From NCBI GenBank assembly GCA_016868105.1, contig VGIA01000008.1:1-41499 (forward strand): a DNA stretch of 41,499 nt. Reading direction: 5' to 3'. The stretch is from Betaproteobacteria bacterium. GTDB taxonomy: Bacteria; Pseudomonadota; Gammaproteobacteria; Burkholderiales; SG8-39. Below the pieces are notes generated by a model, which was not told where the DNA came from, did no database searches, and saw only the letters and a program-made list of their open reading frames with translations. Each line of letters begins with the position of its first letter. Positions within the stretch are counted from its first letter, which is position 1. Below, piece by piece: positions 25,114 through 33,933 of this stretch. The position numbers were made by a program, and so were the translations under genes.

Positions 25114-26592
25114 ATGAGCGACAACAGCCTGCTGCCGGCGCTGCCCGAGATCCTGCTCCTGGCCGGCGCCTGCGCGCTCATGATCACGGACCTGTTTGTC
25201 AGGGACGAACGCCGCGGCACCAGCTGCGCGCTGGCGCTGGGGGTGCTGCTCGCCTGCGCCGCCGGCACCACCTTCGTGCTGTGGGGGACCGGGGGCAGGC
25301 TGGTCTACAGCTTCAACGGCCTGTACGTCGCCGACGTCATGTCGCACGTGCTCAAGCTCGGCGCCTACGTCGCTGTCGCCGCCGCCCTGGTGTACTCGCG
25401 CCAGTACCTTCTCGACCGTGGCCTGCTGCGCGGGGAGTTCCTGACCCTGCTGCTGTTCGCGCTGCTGGGCATGATGGTGATGATGAGCGCCAACAGTTTC
25501 CTCAGCCTGTACCTCGGGCTGGAGCTGCTGTCGCTGTGCTTGTACGCCATGGTGGCGCTGAACCGGGATTCGGCGCAGTCGGTCGAGGCGGCGATGAAGT
25601 ACTTCGTGCTGGGCGCGCTCGCCTCCGGCCTGCTGCTCTACGGTATGTCCATGATCTACGGCGCCACCGGCAGTCTCACCATCACCGAGGTGTCGAAGCA
25701 GATCGGGACGCTGTCGCGCGATTCCACCCAGCATACCTTCCTCGTCTTCGGCCTGGTGTTCCTGGTGGCGGGCCTCGCTTTCAAGCTGGGCGTGGTGCCG
25801 TTCCACATGTGGATTCCGGACGTCTACCAGGGCGCGCCCACCGCGGTGACGCTGGTGATCGGCTCGGCGCCCAAGCTGGCCGCCTTCGCGATGGCGATCC
25901 GGCTGCTGGTGAACGGCCTGCTCGACCTCGCCGGCGACTGGCAGCAGATGCTGGCGATCGCGGCGGTGCTGTCGATGGCGATCGGCAACCTGGCGGCGAT
26001 CGCGCAGAGCAACCTGAAGCGCATGCTGGCCTATTCCACCATCGCCCACATGGGCTTCATGCTGCTGGGTCTGCTCTCGGGCGTGGTCGGGGGCAACTGG
26101 CTGAACGCGGCGGACGCCTACGCCGCGGCGATGTTCTACGTCGTGGTCTACGTCGCGATGTCGGCCGGGGCCTTCGGCATGCTGCTGCTGCTCTCGTCCA
26201 AGGGTTTCGAATGCGAGCAGCTGGAGGACCTCAAGGGCCTGAATCGCCGCAGCCCCTGGACCGCCTGCATCATGATGGTGCTGATGTTCTCCCTGGCCGG
26301 CGTGCCGCCGACCGCCGGGTTCTACGCCAAGCTTGCGGTACTTTCGGCCACGGTCAACGCCGGCCAGGTCTGGCTCGCGGTGGTGGCGGTGGTGTTCTCG
26401 CTCATCGGCGCCTTCTACTACCTGCGCATCGTCAAGCTGATGTACTTCGACGAACCGAAGCACCTGGCGCCGGTCGCGGGCGACGCCGGGTTCCGCTTCC
26501 TGCTCTCGGCCAACGGCATGGCGCTGCTCGTGTTCGGCATCCTGCCGCAGCCCCTCATGACCATCTGCTTCATCGCCATCAAGAGCCTGTAG
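25114..26592 (+). CDS. nuoN: NADH-quinone oxidoreductase subunit N
   Basis: NuoN (ND2) is the third antiporter-like subunit, next to NuoK. The 492-residue product has about 14 helices with [36 protein letters not shown] and [18 protein letters not shown]. The ATG at 25114 is used; the frame open from 25093 lies inside nuoM. It is the last gene of the nuo operon. The gene that should follow is a broken Nudix hydrolase remnant. Confidence 0.97.
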   Translation: MSDNSLLPALPEILLLAGACALMITDLFVRDERRGTSCALALGVLLACAAGTTFVLWGTGGRLVYSFNGLYVADVMSHVLKLGAYVAVAAALVYSRQYLLDRGLLRGEFLTLLLFALLGMMVMMSANSFLSLYLGLELLSLCLYAMVALNRDSAQSVEAAMKYFVLGALASGLLLYGMSMIYGATGSLTITEVSKQIGTLSRDSTQHTFLVFGLVFLVAGLAFKLGVVPFHMWIPDVYQGAPTAVTLVIGSAPKLAAFAMAIRLLVNGLLDLAGDWQQMLAIAAVLSMAIGNLAAIAQSNLKRMLAYSTIAHMGFMLLGLLSGVVGGNWLNAADAYAAAMFYVVVYVAMSAGAFGMLLLLSSKGFECEQLEDLKGLNRRSPWTACIMMVLMFSLAGVPPTAGFYAKLAVLSATVNAGQVWLAVVAVVFSLIGAFYYLRIVKLMYFDEPKHLAPVAGDAGFRFLLSANGMALLVFGILPQPLMTICFIAIKSL

Positions 26593-26623
26593 TGTTTCCC
26601 CGCTCTGCGTCTCCGCGCACGGC

Positions 26624-26809
26624 TTGAAAGCCCGGAATCTCACCGAGGCGTAGGTCTCAGGGGAGGAGGTCTGGTCCGGCGCTCTGCTTCGCGTGCAGCG
26701 CCACGTCGAGCGCCTGCGCGACGGGGGCCGGGTGGGGCGAGGGTTCATCCACCACCCCGGCGCGGTGCTGGTGGCGCCCCTGTTCGACGACGACCGGAAC
26801 GGGCGCTAG
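26624..26809 (+). pseudogene. Nudix hydrolase (ADP-ribose pyrophosphatase-like) N-terminal remnant
   Basis: Read in one frame, the DNA gives LTEA, then a TAG stop (26651-26653), then VSGEEVWSGALLRVQR, followed by FIHHPGAVLVAPLFDDD and a terminal stop TAG at 26807-26809. This matches the N-terminus of NudF-type ADP-ribose pyrophosphatases (typical pattern LTE..vsSEEVy.G.LL.V.rD.V.LpDG...REyI.HPGAV.VvpL.DDgr), which often follow nuoN in Betaproteobacteria. Everything from the Nudix box onward, including the catalytic GX5EX7REUXEEXGU motif, is missing; the convergent nrdJ gene begins exactly there. With an internal stop and no active site this is a dead fragment. Family assignment is by eye. Confidence 0.7.
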
Positions 26810-29658
26810 CCGCAGACCCCTGTGTAGCCGCATGCGGTGCAGTAGTCGCAGCCGTCCTTGCGGATCAAGGCCTTGTTGCCGCATTCCGGGCAGGCGGCGC
26901 CCGCCATCAGGCGCGCCTCGCCGCGTTCCGGGGCCTCGAGGATGCCCATCTGGCGCACCGGCGTGCCGTCCTCGTTGAGCAGGCCCAGCATGGCGTAGCG
27001 GTGCAGGATCAGGCGCGCGAGGTAGGAAACGGTGGAGGGGAAGGTCTCCTGGCGGCGGGACCCGGGCACGAAGGCCATGAAGTCCCCCAGCGGCTCGGGG
27101 AAATCGAGCAGCTTGCGCAGCTTCATGCCGATCCAGGCAGGATCCATGACGCGCATGTCGAGCGACAGGATCTTGCACAGGCCGTCGAGCGCGCGCGGGT
27201 ACTCGCCGGCGAGCCACATGGAGTAGGGCCGGGTGACCCCGTCCGGGAGCGTGATCTCCTTGAGCCCGAGGACGAAATCGTCGTGCGTCCGCGGGTTGAG
27301 CACGTCCACCGTCCAGGACATGGTGCCATCGGTGCCGGTCTTGGGTTCCTTGAGGCTGAACATCGCGTCCAGCACCGGTGTTTCCGCCTCGCCGAAGGCG
27401 TGCAATTGCTCGACCCGCCAGCGCACCAGCTGCGCGAACGCGGACACGATGGAGGGCATGCGCTTCTTCGCGCCGCTGGGCGGAAACGGCATCTCGAAGG
27501 GGTCATCGCCGGCGGCCTTGGCGAGCGTCTCCAGCTTGAGCTTCAGCCAGCCCGGGTCGTTGGCGCGCATGTCCATGGACAGGGTCTTGGCGAGCGCGCC
27601 CAAGCCCCTGGGCTGCTCGCTGCCGTTGACCCAGACCTCGAACGGATGCGGCTTGCCGTTTTCCACGTGGCCGACGAACACCGCGAAGTGGAACGAAGGG
27701 TGCTCCACCATGTAGGTCCAGGCCAGGTTGCCGGTCGCCAGGTTCGGGCGGCCGGGCCAGCGCAGGCTGGAGAGCACCGGCTGCGGCACCGACTTGATCC
27801 TGATGCGGCGATTGCGGTCGCCGTCGCGGAAGTCCTGCGGCTTGCTGTCGGCCGCCTTCTCGAGCGACAGGATCGAGCCCAGCACCTTGTTCGGCCGGTA
27901 GGTGGCGAGGCCCTTGAGGCCCGCCTTCCAGGCGAAGGTGTAGAGGCCCTGGAATTCCTCGTAGGGATAGTCCTCGGGGACGTTCACCGTCTTGGAGATG
28001 CTGGTGTCCACAAACGGGGCCACCGCGGCCACCATCTGCGCGTGCGCCGTGGCCGACAGTTCCAGTGCGGTGACGAAATACGGCGGCAGTTCGCCCTTGT
28101 CGCCGAAGGCACTCCGGTACACCCGCCAGGCATGGTCCTCGACCGGGAACTCCCTGAGCGAGCCGTCGGGCATGCGCTTCTTGCGGGTATAGGTCCAGGA
28201 GAAGGGCGGCTCGATGCCGTTGGAGGCGTTGTCGGCGAAGGCGAGCGAGATGGTGCCAGTTGGTGCGATCGACAGCAGATGCGAATTGCGCACGCCGTGC
28301 CCGCGGATAAGCGCCTTCAGGTCCTCGGGCAGGCGCGCGGCGAAGCTGGTGCCCGACAGGTACAGGTCGGCGTTGAATAGCGGGAAGGCGCCGCGCTCCT
28401 TGGCCAGTTCGGCCGAGGCGCGGTAGGCGGCGTTGCGCATCGCTTCCGACACCCGCACCGCCATCGCGCGCGCCTGATCGGTGTCGTAGCGCAGCTTCAG
28501 CATCGCGAGCGCATCGCCCAGCCCGGTAAAGCCCAGGCCGACGCGCCGCTTTGCCATCGCTTCCTTGCGCTGCTGCTCGAGCGGCCAGGCGGTGACCTCC
28601 AGCACGTTGTCGAGCATGCGGATGGAGACCTCGACCACCGCGGCGAAGCGCTCGAAGTCGAAGCGGGCCTGGTCGCCGAAGGGGTCGCGCACGAAGCGCA
28701 CCAGGTTCACAGAGCCCAGGCAGCAGCAGCCGTAGGGCGGCAGGGGCTGCTCGGCGCAGGGATTGGTCGCCTCGATGGACTCGCAGTAGTTGAGGTTGTT
28801 GTCGCGGTTGATGCGATCGAGGAACAGGATCCCGGGCTCGGCGTGGTTGTAGGTCGAGTGCATCACCTGGTCCCACAGCTCGCGCGCGCGCACGCGGCGG
28901 TAGACCCACAGGCCGTCCGCCCTCGGGCTGGCGCTCGCCCTCAGTTGCGCGGCGTCGGGCCTGGCCTTGTGCACCAGTTCCACCTCGCCGTCGGCCTCCA
29001 CGGCGCGCATGAACTCGTCGGTGACCCCGACCGAGATGTTGAAGTTGGTAAGGTCGCCCTTGTCCTTGGCGTGGATGAAGTCCTCGATATCCGGATGATC
29101 GCAGCGCAGCACGCCCATCTGCGCGCCGCGGCGGGCGCCGGCGGACTCCACCGTCTCGCAGGAGCGGTCGAACACGCGCATGTAGGACACCGGGCCGCTC
29201 GCGCGCGAGCGGGTGCCCTTGACCTCGGCGCCCCTGGGGCGGATGGAGGAGAAATCGTAGCCCACGCCGCCGCCGCGGCGCATGGTCTCGGCCGCCTCGG
29301 CGAGCGCGGTGTAGATCCCGGCGCGGCCGTCCACCACCTCGGTGATGGAGTCCCCCACCGGCTGCACGAAGCAGTTGATCAGTGTCGCCTGCATTTCGAT
29401 GCCGGCGGCGGAATTGATCCGCCCGGCCGGGATGAAGCCCTCCTCCTGCGCGGCGAGGAAGCGTCTTTCCCAAAGCGCGCGCTTTGCCTCGGGCTCGACC
29501 TGGGCGAGGGCGCGCGCGACGCGCCGGCGCACCTCGGTGATCGAGGACTCTTCCCCCTTGGCGTACTTCTCGATCAGCGCTTCGCGGCAGATTTCCTGGT
29601 CGGGAAGGGCGGTCACGGTGAACGCCGGGGATTCGATGGGGGTCTGGGACTGGCTCAT
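26806..29658 (-). CDS. nrdJ: Adenosylcobalamin-dependent (class II) ribonucleoside-diphosphate reductase
   Basis: NrdJ reduces ribonucleotides to deoxyribonucleotides using a radical generated from adenosylcobalamin; it needs neither oxygen nor a second subunit. The 950 residues contain an [10 protein letters not shown] segment with the first redox Cys96, the [15 protein letters not shown] loop, the radical-site segment Asn299-Pro-Cys301-Ala-Glu303 followed by a [10 protein letters not shown] run, and [19 protein letters not shown]. Two homologous C-terminal modules follow, and the protein closes with a zinc-ribbon-like tail ([18 protein letters not shown] plus [10 protein letters not shown]). 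No Shine-Dalgarno sequence is visible before the ATG. Candidate NrdR boxes lie 45-91 bp upstream. No cobalamin riboswitch was recognised. Its stop shares the CTAG at 26806-26809 with the Nudix remnant. Confidence 0.95.
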   Translation of the reverse strand: MSQSQTPIESPAFTVTALPDQEICREALIEKYAKGEESSITEVRRRVARALAQVEPEAKRALWERRFLAAQEEGFIPAGRINSAAGIEMQATLINCFVQPVGDSITEVVDGRAGIYTALAEAAETMRRGGGVGYDFSSIRPRGAEVKGTRSRASGPVSYMRVFDRSCETVESAGARRGAQMGVLRCDHPDIEDFIHAKDKGDLTNFNISVGVTDEFMRAVEADGEVELVHKARPDAAQLRASASPRADGLWVYRRVRARELWDQVMHSTYNHAEPGILFLDRINRDNNLNYCESIEATNPCAEQPLPPYGCCCLGSVNLVRFVRDPFGDQARFDFERFAAVVEVSIRMLDNVLEVTAWPLEQQRKEAMAKRRVGLGFTGLGDALAMLKLRYDTDQARAMAVRVSEAMRNAAYRASAELAKERGAFPLFNADLYLSGTSFAARLPEDLKALIRGHGVRNSHLLSIAPTGTISLAFADNASNGIEPPFSWTYTRKKRMPDGSLREFPVEDHAWRVYRSAFGDKGELPPYFVTALELSATAHAQMVAAVAPFVDTSISKTVNVPEDYPYEEFQGLYTFAWKAGLKGLATYRPNKVLGSILSLEKAADSKPQDFRDGDRNRRIRIKSVPQPVLSSLRWPGRPNLATGNLAWTYMVEHPSFHFAVFVGHVENGKPHPFEVWVNGSEQPRGLGALAKTLSMDMRANDPGWLKLKLETLAKAAGDDPFEMPFPPSGAKKRMPSIVSAFAQLVRWRVEQLHAFGEAETPVLDAMFSLKEPKTGTDGTMSWTVDVLNPRTHDDFVLGLKEITLPDGVTRPYSMWLAGEYPRALDGLCKILSLDMRVMDPAWIGMKLRKLLDFPEPLGDFMAFVPGSRRQETFPSTVSYLARLILHRYAMLGLLNEDGTPVRQMGILEAPERGEARLMAGAACPECGNKALIRKDGCDYCTACGYTGVCG

Positions 29659-29703
29659 GATGTTATTTTTAGTCTCACTTCAAGTGTCGCGAACAATGCT
29701 TTG

Positions 29704-29749
29704 ATACTAAAGGTTGTTTGTCCCGGGCGCGAGTCACTAGATGTAGTAG
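29704..29749. promoter_or_regulatory. Tandem NrdR-like boxes upstream of nrdJ
   Basis: TCACTAGATGTAGTAG (29734-29749) and ATACTAAAGGTTGTTT (29704-29719) match the NrdR consensus ACACWATATMTWGTGT at about 11 and 10 of 16 positions. Their starts are 30 bp apart, close to three helix turns, the arrangement typical of NrdR operators upstream of ribonucleotide reductase genes. NrdR would repress nrdJ when (d)ATP is high. The nrdR gene is not in the window. Match counts were made by eye. Confidence 0.55.
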
Positions 29750-29806
29750 CAACGGGCGCCTCCTGGCTGCGCCGGGATGGTCCACTACGTCAACCGCTTA
29801 CTGATT

Positions 29807-29821
29807 TGGTGCAATGCACCA
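29807..29821. repeat. 15-bp inverted repeat TGGTGCA-A-TGCACCA
   Basis: Two exact 7-bp arms surround a single A. The symmetry suggests a binding site for a dimeric regulator, about 150 bp upstream of nrdJ. The arms resemble NtrC half-sites but in the opposite order (NtrC: TGCACCA...TGGTGCA), so I do not call it NtrC. Confidence 0.4.
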
Positions 29822-29862
29822 TGCCCGCTAGCGCCCAGGCATCCCTCACCTAGGGCTAGGGG

Positions 29863-29878
29863 GTGTTCAAATATACAG
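29863..29878. promoter_or_regulatory. Possible LexA (SOS) box
   Basis: GTGT-TCAAATAT-ACAG differs from the CTGT-N8-ACAG consensus at one base. On the minus strand it reads TTACTGTATATTTGAACAC, with the left half identical to the E. coli consensus. It could belong to nrdJ (about 205 bp upstream of its ATG) or to a lost gene in the degenerate stretch beside it. Confidence 0.3.
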
Positions 29879-29964
29879 TAACGGCAGGCGGCCTGGCCTG
29901 CGAAGCGCCCTGGAGGCGGGCCTGCTTGAGCAGGCCGGCCGGTTCGCCCCGGTCGGCAGCAGCT

Positions 29965-30102
29965 TCACGACGCAGTTGATGAGCGAAATGCCCAGCCCAG
30001 CACCGCCAGCAGGTAGTTGCGGTTGATGCCGTGCTCATCGAGCGTCTGCACCGGCAGGTTGGCGAGCGCCGCGGCGAGCGCGGTCAGGCCGAACAGCTGC
30101 AT
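29965..30102 (-). pseudogene. Unidentified degenerate coding fragment
   Basis: From an ATG at 30102 the minus strand encodes 45 residues, including LFGLTALAAALANLPVQTL and GINRNYLLAVLG, hydrophobic and coding-like. In the next frame the sequence after YLLAVLG continues as LGISLINCVVKLLP, which suggests that a one-base frameshift near 30000 broke a longer membrane or lipoprotein-like protein. I do not recognise the family. It could also be chance in GC-rich DNA. Confidence 0.3.
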
Positions 30103-30234
30103 CTCCCGCCCGCACCCGCATCCCGGATGGCAGGCCGTCTTCTTCGAACGCTTTTTGCAGTGCCATCTTGTTCTGCCCTTGCCGCAACCCTTGATTCTCA
30201 GAGTGCCGGGGGCGCAAGGCAAGTGCCGGGCGTG

Positions 30235-30240
30235 TAGAAT
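30235..30240 (+). promoter_or_regulatory. Predicted -10 box TAGAAT of greB, 8 nt before the start codon
   Basis: TAGAAT ends 8 nt before the greB ATG, and no Shine-Dalgarno sequence is visible between. Transcription would start within a base or two of the ATG, giving a leaderless or nearly leaderless mRNA. No clear -35 box is seen. Confidence 0.4.
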
Positions 30241-30248
30241 CCGGGCCC

Positions 30249-30812
30249 ATGTCCAAGGCTTTTGTCCGCGAATCCGAGGACAGCGGCGAGCAAGAGCAGG
30301 CTTCGCTCCAGGGCGCCACGTCGGGGCCGCCGACCGGCCGCAACTACATCACGCCCTCGGGTTTCGCCCGCATGAAGGCCGAGTTGCGCCAGCTGGTGGA
30401 GTTCGAGCGGCCCGAGCTGGTGCGCACGGTCTCCTGGGCGGCCGCCAACGGCGACCGCTCCGAGAACGGCGACTACCTCTACGGCAAGAAGCGCCTGCGC
30501 GAGATCGACCGCCGCGTGCGCTTGCTTATCAAGCGTCTGGAGAACGCCGAGGTGGTGCACTCGGCAGGACGCGACAGCGACCAGGTGTTCTTCGGCGCCA
30601 CCGTGGCGCTGCGCTCGGCGGCGCACGGCGAGCGCACGGTGACCATCGTCGGCGCCGACGAGGCCGAGCCCTCACGCGGGCGCGTCTCCTGGCACTCGCC
30701 GATGGCCCGCGCGCTGCTCAAGGCGCGCGGGGGGGAACGGGTACTGCTGCGCAGCCCGGCGGGCGACGAGGAACTGGAGATCCTGCAAGTCCGGTACGAT
30801 CCGGTCGAATAG
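30249..30812 (+). CDS. greB: Transcription elongation factor GreB
   Basis: GreB stimulates RNA polymerase to cleave longer backtracked transcripts than GreA does. The 187-residue product has a roughly 30-residue hydrophilic N-terminal extension (ESEDSGEQEQASLQG) before the core seen in E. coli GreB (158 residues). The coiled-coil tip reads NGDRSENGDYLYGKKRLREID, where YGKKRLREID is the GreB-specific signature; the C-terminal FKBP-like domain has SWHSPMARALL. It is a single gene with a -10 box immediately before the ATG, flanked by degenerate DNA on both sides. The greA gene in this window is a distinct paralogue. Confidence 0.93.
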   Translation: MSKAFVRESEDSGEQEQASLQGATSGPPTGRNYITPSGFARMKAELRQLVEFERPELVRTVSWAAANGDRSENGDYLYGKKRLREIDRRVRLLIKRLENAEVVHSAGRDSDQVFFGATVALRSAAHGERTVTIVGADEAEPSRGRVSWHSPMARALLKARGGERVLLRSPAGDEELEILQVRYDPVE

Positions 30813-30813
30813 C

Positions 30814-31003
30814 CTCGCCATCGGCGCTGCCTTCAGCAAGACCGTCGGTTCCGTGGTCTAGGATGTGGCGATGCCGCTGCCGGGCACGTTGCCGGGCGGG
30901 CTGGACTGCTCCGGGCTCGCGACCAAGGTGGGGTCGGCGACCCTCACCCGCCGCGCCAGGAAGTCCTGCCGGAGGAAATCCGCGACCCCTGCTGAAAAAG
31001 GCC
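30814..31003 (+). pseudogene. mscL: Large-conductance mechanosensitive channel (mscL) remnant
   Basis: Right after the greB stop one frame reads AIGAAFSKTVGSVV, then TAG (30859-30861), then DVAMPLPGTLPGG and LDCSGLATKVG. MscL proteins have [27 protein letters not shown] and a following xDFSxLaIKLG. Further on, another frame gives RQEVLPEEIRD and, after a one-base shift, LLKKA, matching the MscL C-terminal helix (EVLLTEIRDLLKK). So the N-terminal helix, pore motif and C-terminal bundle are recognisable, but the start is lost, a stop interrupts TM1, most of the periplasmic loop and TM2 are deleted, and a frameshift lies near the end. Identification is by pattern reading, but three separate segments in the right order make it fairly safe. 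Confidence 0.7.
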
Positions 31004-31016
31004 TCAGGAGCCGGCG

Positions 31017-33701
31017 CTAGCGGAAGTCACCCGCCTTCAGCACCGAGATTCTCTTCGGGTCGATGTGCCGCGCCAGCGCGGCGCGGACCTCTTCAGCGGT
31101 CAGCGCGGCAAGGCGGCGCTCGAACGCCACGTCCCAGGCGAAGCTGCGCCCCAGGTGCAGGTAGTTGGCCAGGCGCGCGGCCAGCGGGCGGTCCTGTGAG
31201 CGCGCGACGCGGCGCGCCTCCAGCAGGCCCTTCTTCGCCGAATCGAGCTCGGCGGCGGTAAAACCGGCCGCCAGCGCGCGCGCGATTTCCTCCCGCATCG
31301 CGCGCTCGACCCGCTCGCGGTTCTCCGGAGCGTAGATCGCCGAGATGCCGAAGCGCCCCGCCTCGTCGTGCTGGCCGGCGTTGAGGAAGCTGTAGGTGCT
31401 GTAGGACAGGCCCTCCTGCTCGCGGATGCGGGCCGGCAGGCGCGCCCCGGGATTGCCCCCCAACAGCCAATTGCCCAGCACCAGGGCCGGGAAGTCGGGG
31501 TGGTCGTCGCGCAGCCTGAGGTTCTGGCCCGCCCGCAGGACCGCGTTGGCCTTGTCCGGGGTCGCCACCTGCTCCTCGATCGCGGTGCGATCGAAGTAGC
31601 GCGAGGGAACGCGAGCATAGGGGCGCGGATTCTTCCATTCGCCAAACAGGGTCTCGACCAGCCTGGCCAGCGGCTCGGGGTCGAAATCCCCCACCGCGAC
31701 GAATTCCGCGCCGGTGGCCCCCACCAGTTCCGCATGGCAACGCCGCGCGTCCTCGACAGTCACCTGCCTCAGGTTCTCGATTCGTTCCTCGGTGGTGGGC
31801 GTATAAAACCAGTGGCCGTTCGGGTAGGGGGCGAGGTGCCGCGACAGGCGTTCGGCGGCCAGCGCCGCGGGGTCGCCGCGACCGGATTCGGCACTGGTCA
31901 GCGCCGCGCGCTTGAGCTCCTCGAACTCGGCCGGCGGGAACGCGGGTTGGCGCAGCATTTCCGCCGCCAGACGCAGCGCCGCCTCCAGATCGCCGCGCCG
32001 CGCCTCGATGCTGGCGCCTTCCAGCCCGGCGGAAACCGAGGCCTTGAGGCGGTCGAGCGTGTCGCGGATCTCGGCGCGGCTGCGCTTCAGCGTGCCCCGG
32101 CCGAGCATGCCGCTTGCCATCGAGCAGGCGGTCGCGCGCGCGGTCTTGCTCGCTTCGTCGCCCCAGTTGAGCGAGAGCTGCGCGACGACGTTTGCGCCGC
32201 GCGACTTCTTGGGCAGCAGGGCGATCCGGATGCCGTTGCCGAGCGTGCGGCGAACCACGCGCCGCTCGATGTTCTCGGGAGAAGCATCGAAGGCCTCGCC
32301 CGCGTCCACCGGGGCGCTGCCCTTGTAGCCGGCGAGCGCGGCGCCAAGGTCGGGCCGGGCCGGAATCTCGGCCCGGTCGGGCTGCGCGGTGGGAATGAAG
32401 GCGCCCAGCACGCGGTTGGCGGGTTTCAGGTACTGCGCGGCGACGCGGCGAACGTCGGCAGTGCTCACCGCGCGCAGGCGGTCGCGGTACAGGTACAGCA
32501 GGCGCCAGTCGCCCACGGCCTGGAATTCCGCCAGCCAGCGCACCAGCGTTCCCGCATCCACCTGGATCTTGTCCACGCTCGCCAGCAGGCCGGTGCGGGC
32601 GCGCTCGACTTCCTCGTCCCGGATCGGGTCCTCGCCCAGTTTCTCCAGCGTCGCCAGCAGCGCGTCGCGCACCGGAGCAGCCGGGGCCTGCCTGCCCAGC
32701 ACGGCGCCGAAATAGGCGTAGCCGGGGTCGTGCATCATGCGTTCGTAGGCCCAGGCCGAACTGGCAAGCCCCTTGTGCACCAGTGCGCGGTGCAGGCGGC
32801 CGGTGGGCGCCGCGCCCAGCGCCTGCACCAGCACGTCGACCGCGGGATAGTCGGGATGCGCCGCCGCGGGCATGCGGTACATCGCCGAGACGATCTGGAT
32901 GTCCCCGGTCCGGCGCAGCGTCACCTCGCGCTCGCCGTCCTGCACCGGTTCCACGGTGTAGAGCTGCGGCAGCGTTCGCGCCGGCCGCGGGATCGGCCCG
33001 AAGTGCTTCGCCACCAGTTCGAGCGCGCGCTGCTGGTCGAACTGGCCGCCGATGATGAGCAGCGCGTTGTCGGGCTGGTACCAGGTGCGGTAGAACGCGC
33101 GCAGGCGCTCGATCGGCACCGATTCAATGTCAGAGCGCGCGCCGATGATGGGATTGCCGTAGTTGTGGAACGCGAAGGCGAGCCTTTGCATGCGCTGGAA
33201 CAGCACCCCGGCGGCGCTGTTCTCGCCCATTTCGAACTCGTTGCGCACCACGGTCATCTCGCTGTCGAGGTCTTCCTTGCGCACATTCGAGTTCACCATC
33301 CGGTCCGCCTCCATGCCCAGGGTCCAGTCGAGGTTATCTTCGCTGGCGGGCAGGGTCTCGAAATAGGTGGTCCGGTCCTGCGAGGTGGTGCCGTTGTAGC
33401 GCGCGCCGCGGCGGCTGAGCGCGGGCTTGATGTCCGGGTGGTTCTTCGTGCCCTTGAACAGCAGGTGCTCCAGCAGGTGTGCCATACCCTTCTCGCCGTA
33501 GCCTTCGTGACGCGAGCCCACCAGGTAGGTGAGGTGCACCGTGACCGTGCTCGCGCTCGGGTCGGGGACCGTTAGCACGCGCAGGCCGTTGGCGAGGCGG
33601 TACTCGGTGACGCCTTCGACGGTGGTGACCTTCTCCGGCGCCTGCGCGATCGCAGGCACCGCGGCAAGCAGTAGGACCAGCGCAAGCAGGCGAGGCAGCA
33701 T
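31017..33701 (-). CDS. M16-family zinc peptidase, periplasmic
   Basis: This is an inverzincin (pitrilysin/insulinase family) peptidase. From the ATG at 33701 it has 894 residues, beginning with a signal peptide (MLPRLLALVLLLAAVPAIAQ). The N-terminal half holds the inverted zinc motif HLLEH (75-79), with the third ligand Glu expected in the VVRNEFEMGEN helix. The second half repeats the fold without HxxEH and carries the RxxxY-like substrate region near the LSYSTYSFLNAG segment, as in single-chain M16 enzymes. The frame opens 8 codons earlier (33725), but the later ATG gives a clean signal peptide and sits 1 nt after the stop of an azlD remnant. The substrate is unknown. Its TAG stop shares CTAG with the end of the mscL remnant frame. 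Confidence 0.88.
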   Translation of the reverse strand: MLPRLLALVLLLAAVPAIAQAPEKVTTVEGVTEYRLANGLRVLTVPDPSASTVTVHLTYLVGSRHEGYGEKGMAHLLEHLLFKGTKNHPDIKPALSRRGARYNGTTSQDRTTYFETLPASEDNLDWTLGMEADRMVNSNVRKEDLDSEMTVVRNEFEMGENSAAGVLFQRMQRLAFAFHNYGNPIIGARSDIESVPIERLRAFYRTWYQPDNALLIIGGQFDQQRALELVAKHFGPIPRPARTLPQLYTVEPVQDGEREVTLRRTGDIQIVSAMYRMPAAAHPDYPAVDVLVQALGAAPTGRLHRALVHKGLASSAWAYERMMHDPGYAYFGAVLGRQAPAAPVRDALLATLEKLGEDPIRDEEVERARTGLLASVDKIQVDAGTLVRWLAEFQAVGDWRLLYLYRDRLRAVSTADVRRVAAQYLKPANRVLGAFIPTAQPDRAEIPARPDLGAALAGYKGSAPVDAGEAFDASPENIERRVVRRTLGNGIRIALLPKKSRGANVVAQLSLNWGDEASKTARATACSMASGMLGRGTLKRSRAEIRDTLDRLKASVSAGLEGASIEARRGDLEAALRLAAEMLRQPAFPPAEFEELKRAALTSAESGRGDPAALAAERLSRHLAPYPNGHWFYTPTTEERIENLRQVTVEDARRCHAELVGATGAEFVAVGDFDPEPLARLVETLFGEWKNPRPYARVPSRYFDRTAIEEQVATPDKANAVLRAGQNLRLRDDHPDFPALVLGNWLLGGNPGARLPARIREQEGLSYSTYSFLNAGQHDEAGRFGISAIYAPENRERVERAMREEIARALAAGFTAAELDSAKKGLLEARRVARSQDRPLAARLANYLHLGRSFAWDVAFERRLAALTAEEVRAALARHIDPKRISVLKAGDFR

Positions 33702-33702
33702 T

Positions 33703-33933
33703 TCAGAACATCCAGTCGAAAACATGCAGGGCGAGCAGCCCGGCGGGGATGGTACCGAAGGTGACCCAGAACCGCCACGCCACCGCGATCGCGACTGCGA
33801 TCGCCAGCAGGCGCTCGTTGCCCGGAACCAGGCTTAGGACACCCTTCCGCAGCATCAGTTCCATGACCCAGATCGCGGTCAGCACGGCGGCCTGCAGCCG
33901 GCGCCGACGCCGTGGCGGAACTCGGGGTGAGAA
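33703..33933 (-). pseudogene. AzlD-like branched-chain amino acid exporter subunit, 5'-truncated remnant
   Basis: The minus-strand frame ending at 33703 reads PRVPPRRRRRLQ, then AAVLTAIWVMELMLRKG and NERLLAIAVAIAVAWR, ending in a hydrophobic helix. AzlD proteins (partners of the AzlC exporter) have the pattern RxxVPPxxRRALRYVPAAVLTAI...GxxxLxxxNxRLLAxxVAxxVAWR. The N-terminal third, with the first membrane helix and a start codon, is missing, and no azlC lies upstream. The only starts in frame (GTG 33885) would give about 60 residues. It ends 1 nt before the M16 peptidase start, so it may still couple its translation. A -10-like TAGAAT (33951-33956, minus strand) precedes it. It could instead be a short but functional membrane protein. 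Confidence 0.5.

Larger units (their letters stand above)
29659..30248. other. 590-bp gap between nrdJ and greB without an intact recognisable gene
   Basis: From nrdJ outward it holds the NrdR-like boxes, a 15-bp inverted repeat (29807-29821), a CTAG-rich stretch (four CTAG between 29736 and 29860), a LexA-like site (29863-29878), a degenerate open frame on the minus strand (29965-30102), and the greB promoter (30235-30240). The section 29659-29880 is less GC-rich than the rest of the window, as expected for a regulatory region. 29880-30230 looks like decayed coding DNA: short minus-strand frames that would join only with frameshifts. I found no RNA gene. Confidence 0.5.

Noticed and set aside
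12410-26592. Frameshift or missing subunit in the nuo operon
   Set aside because: All fourteen genes nuoA to nuoN are present in standard order with full length and intact cluster ligands.
26612-26635. Intrinsic terminator after nuoN (GGCTT-GA-AAGCC hairpin)
   Set aside because: The 5-bp stem is short and no T-run follows on the plus strand.
25072-26748. A 558-codon minus-strand frame opposite nuoN
   Set aside because: Same shadow effect; repetitive His/Gln/Glu composition and no start context.
29807-29821. NtrC binding site
   Set aside because: The arms are in the reverse order to TGCACCA-N3-TGGTGCA and the spacer is one base; no sigma-54 promoter (GG-N10-GC) is evident nearby.
29659-29880. 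Cobalamin riboswitch upstream of nrdJ
   Set aside because: I looked for the B12 box (GCCACTG) on the strand of nrdJ and found none; the region is also too short of the usual multi-stem structure. A covariance-model search would settle it.
29856-30038. A 60-codon minus-strand ORF near the LexA-like site
   Set aside because: Composition resembles random GC-rich frame (Ala/Arg/Thr), no ribosome binding site and no recognisable motif; treated as part of the degenerate gap.
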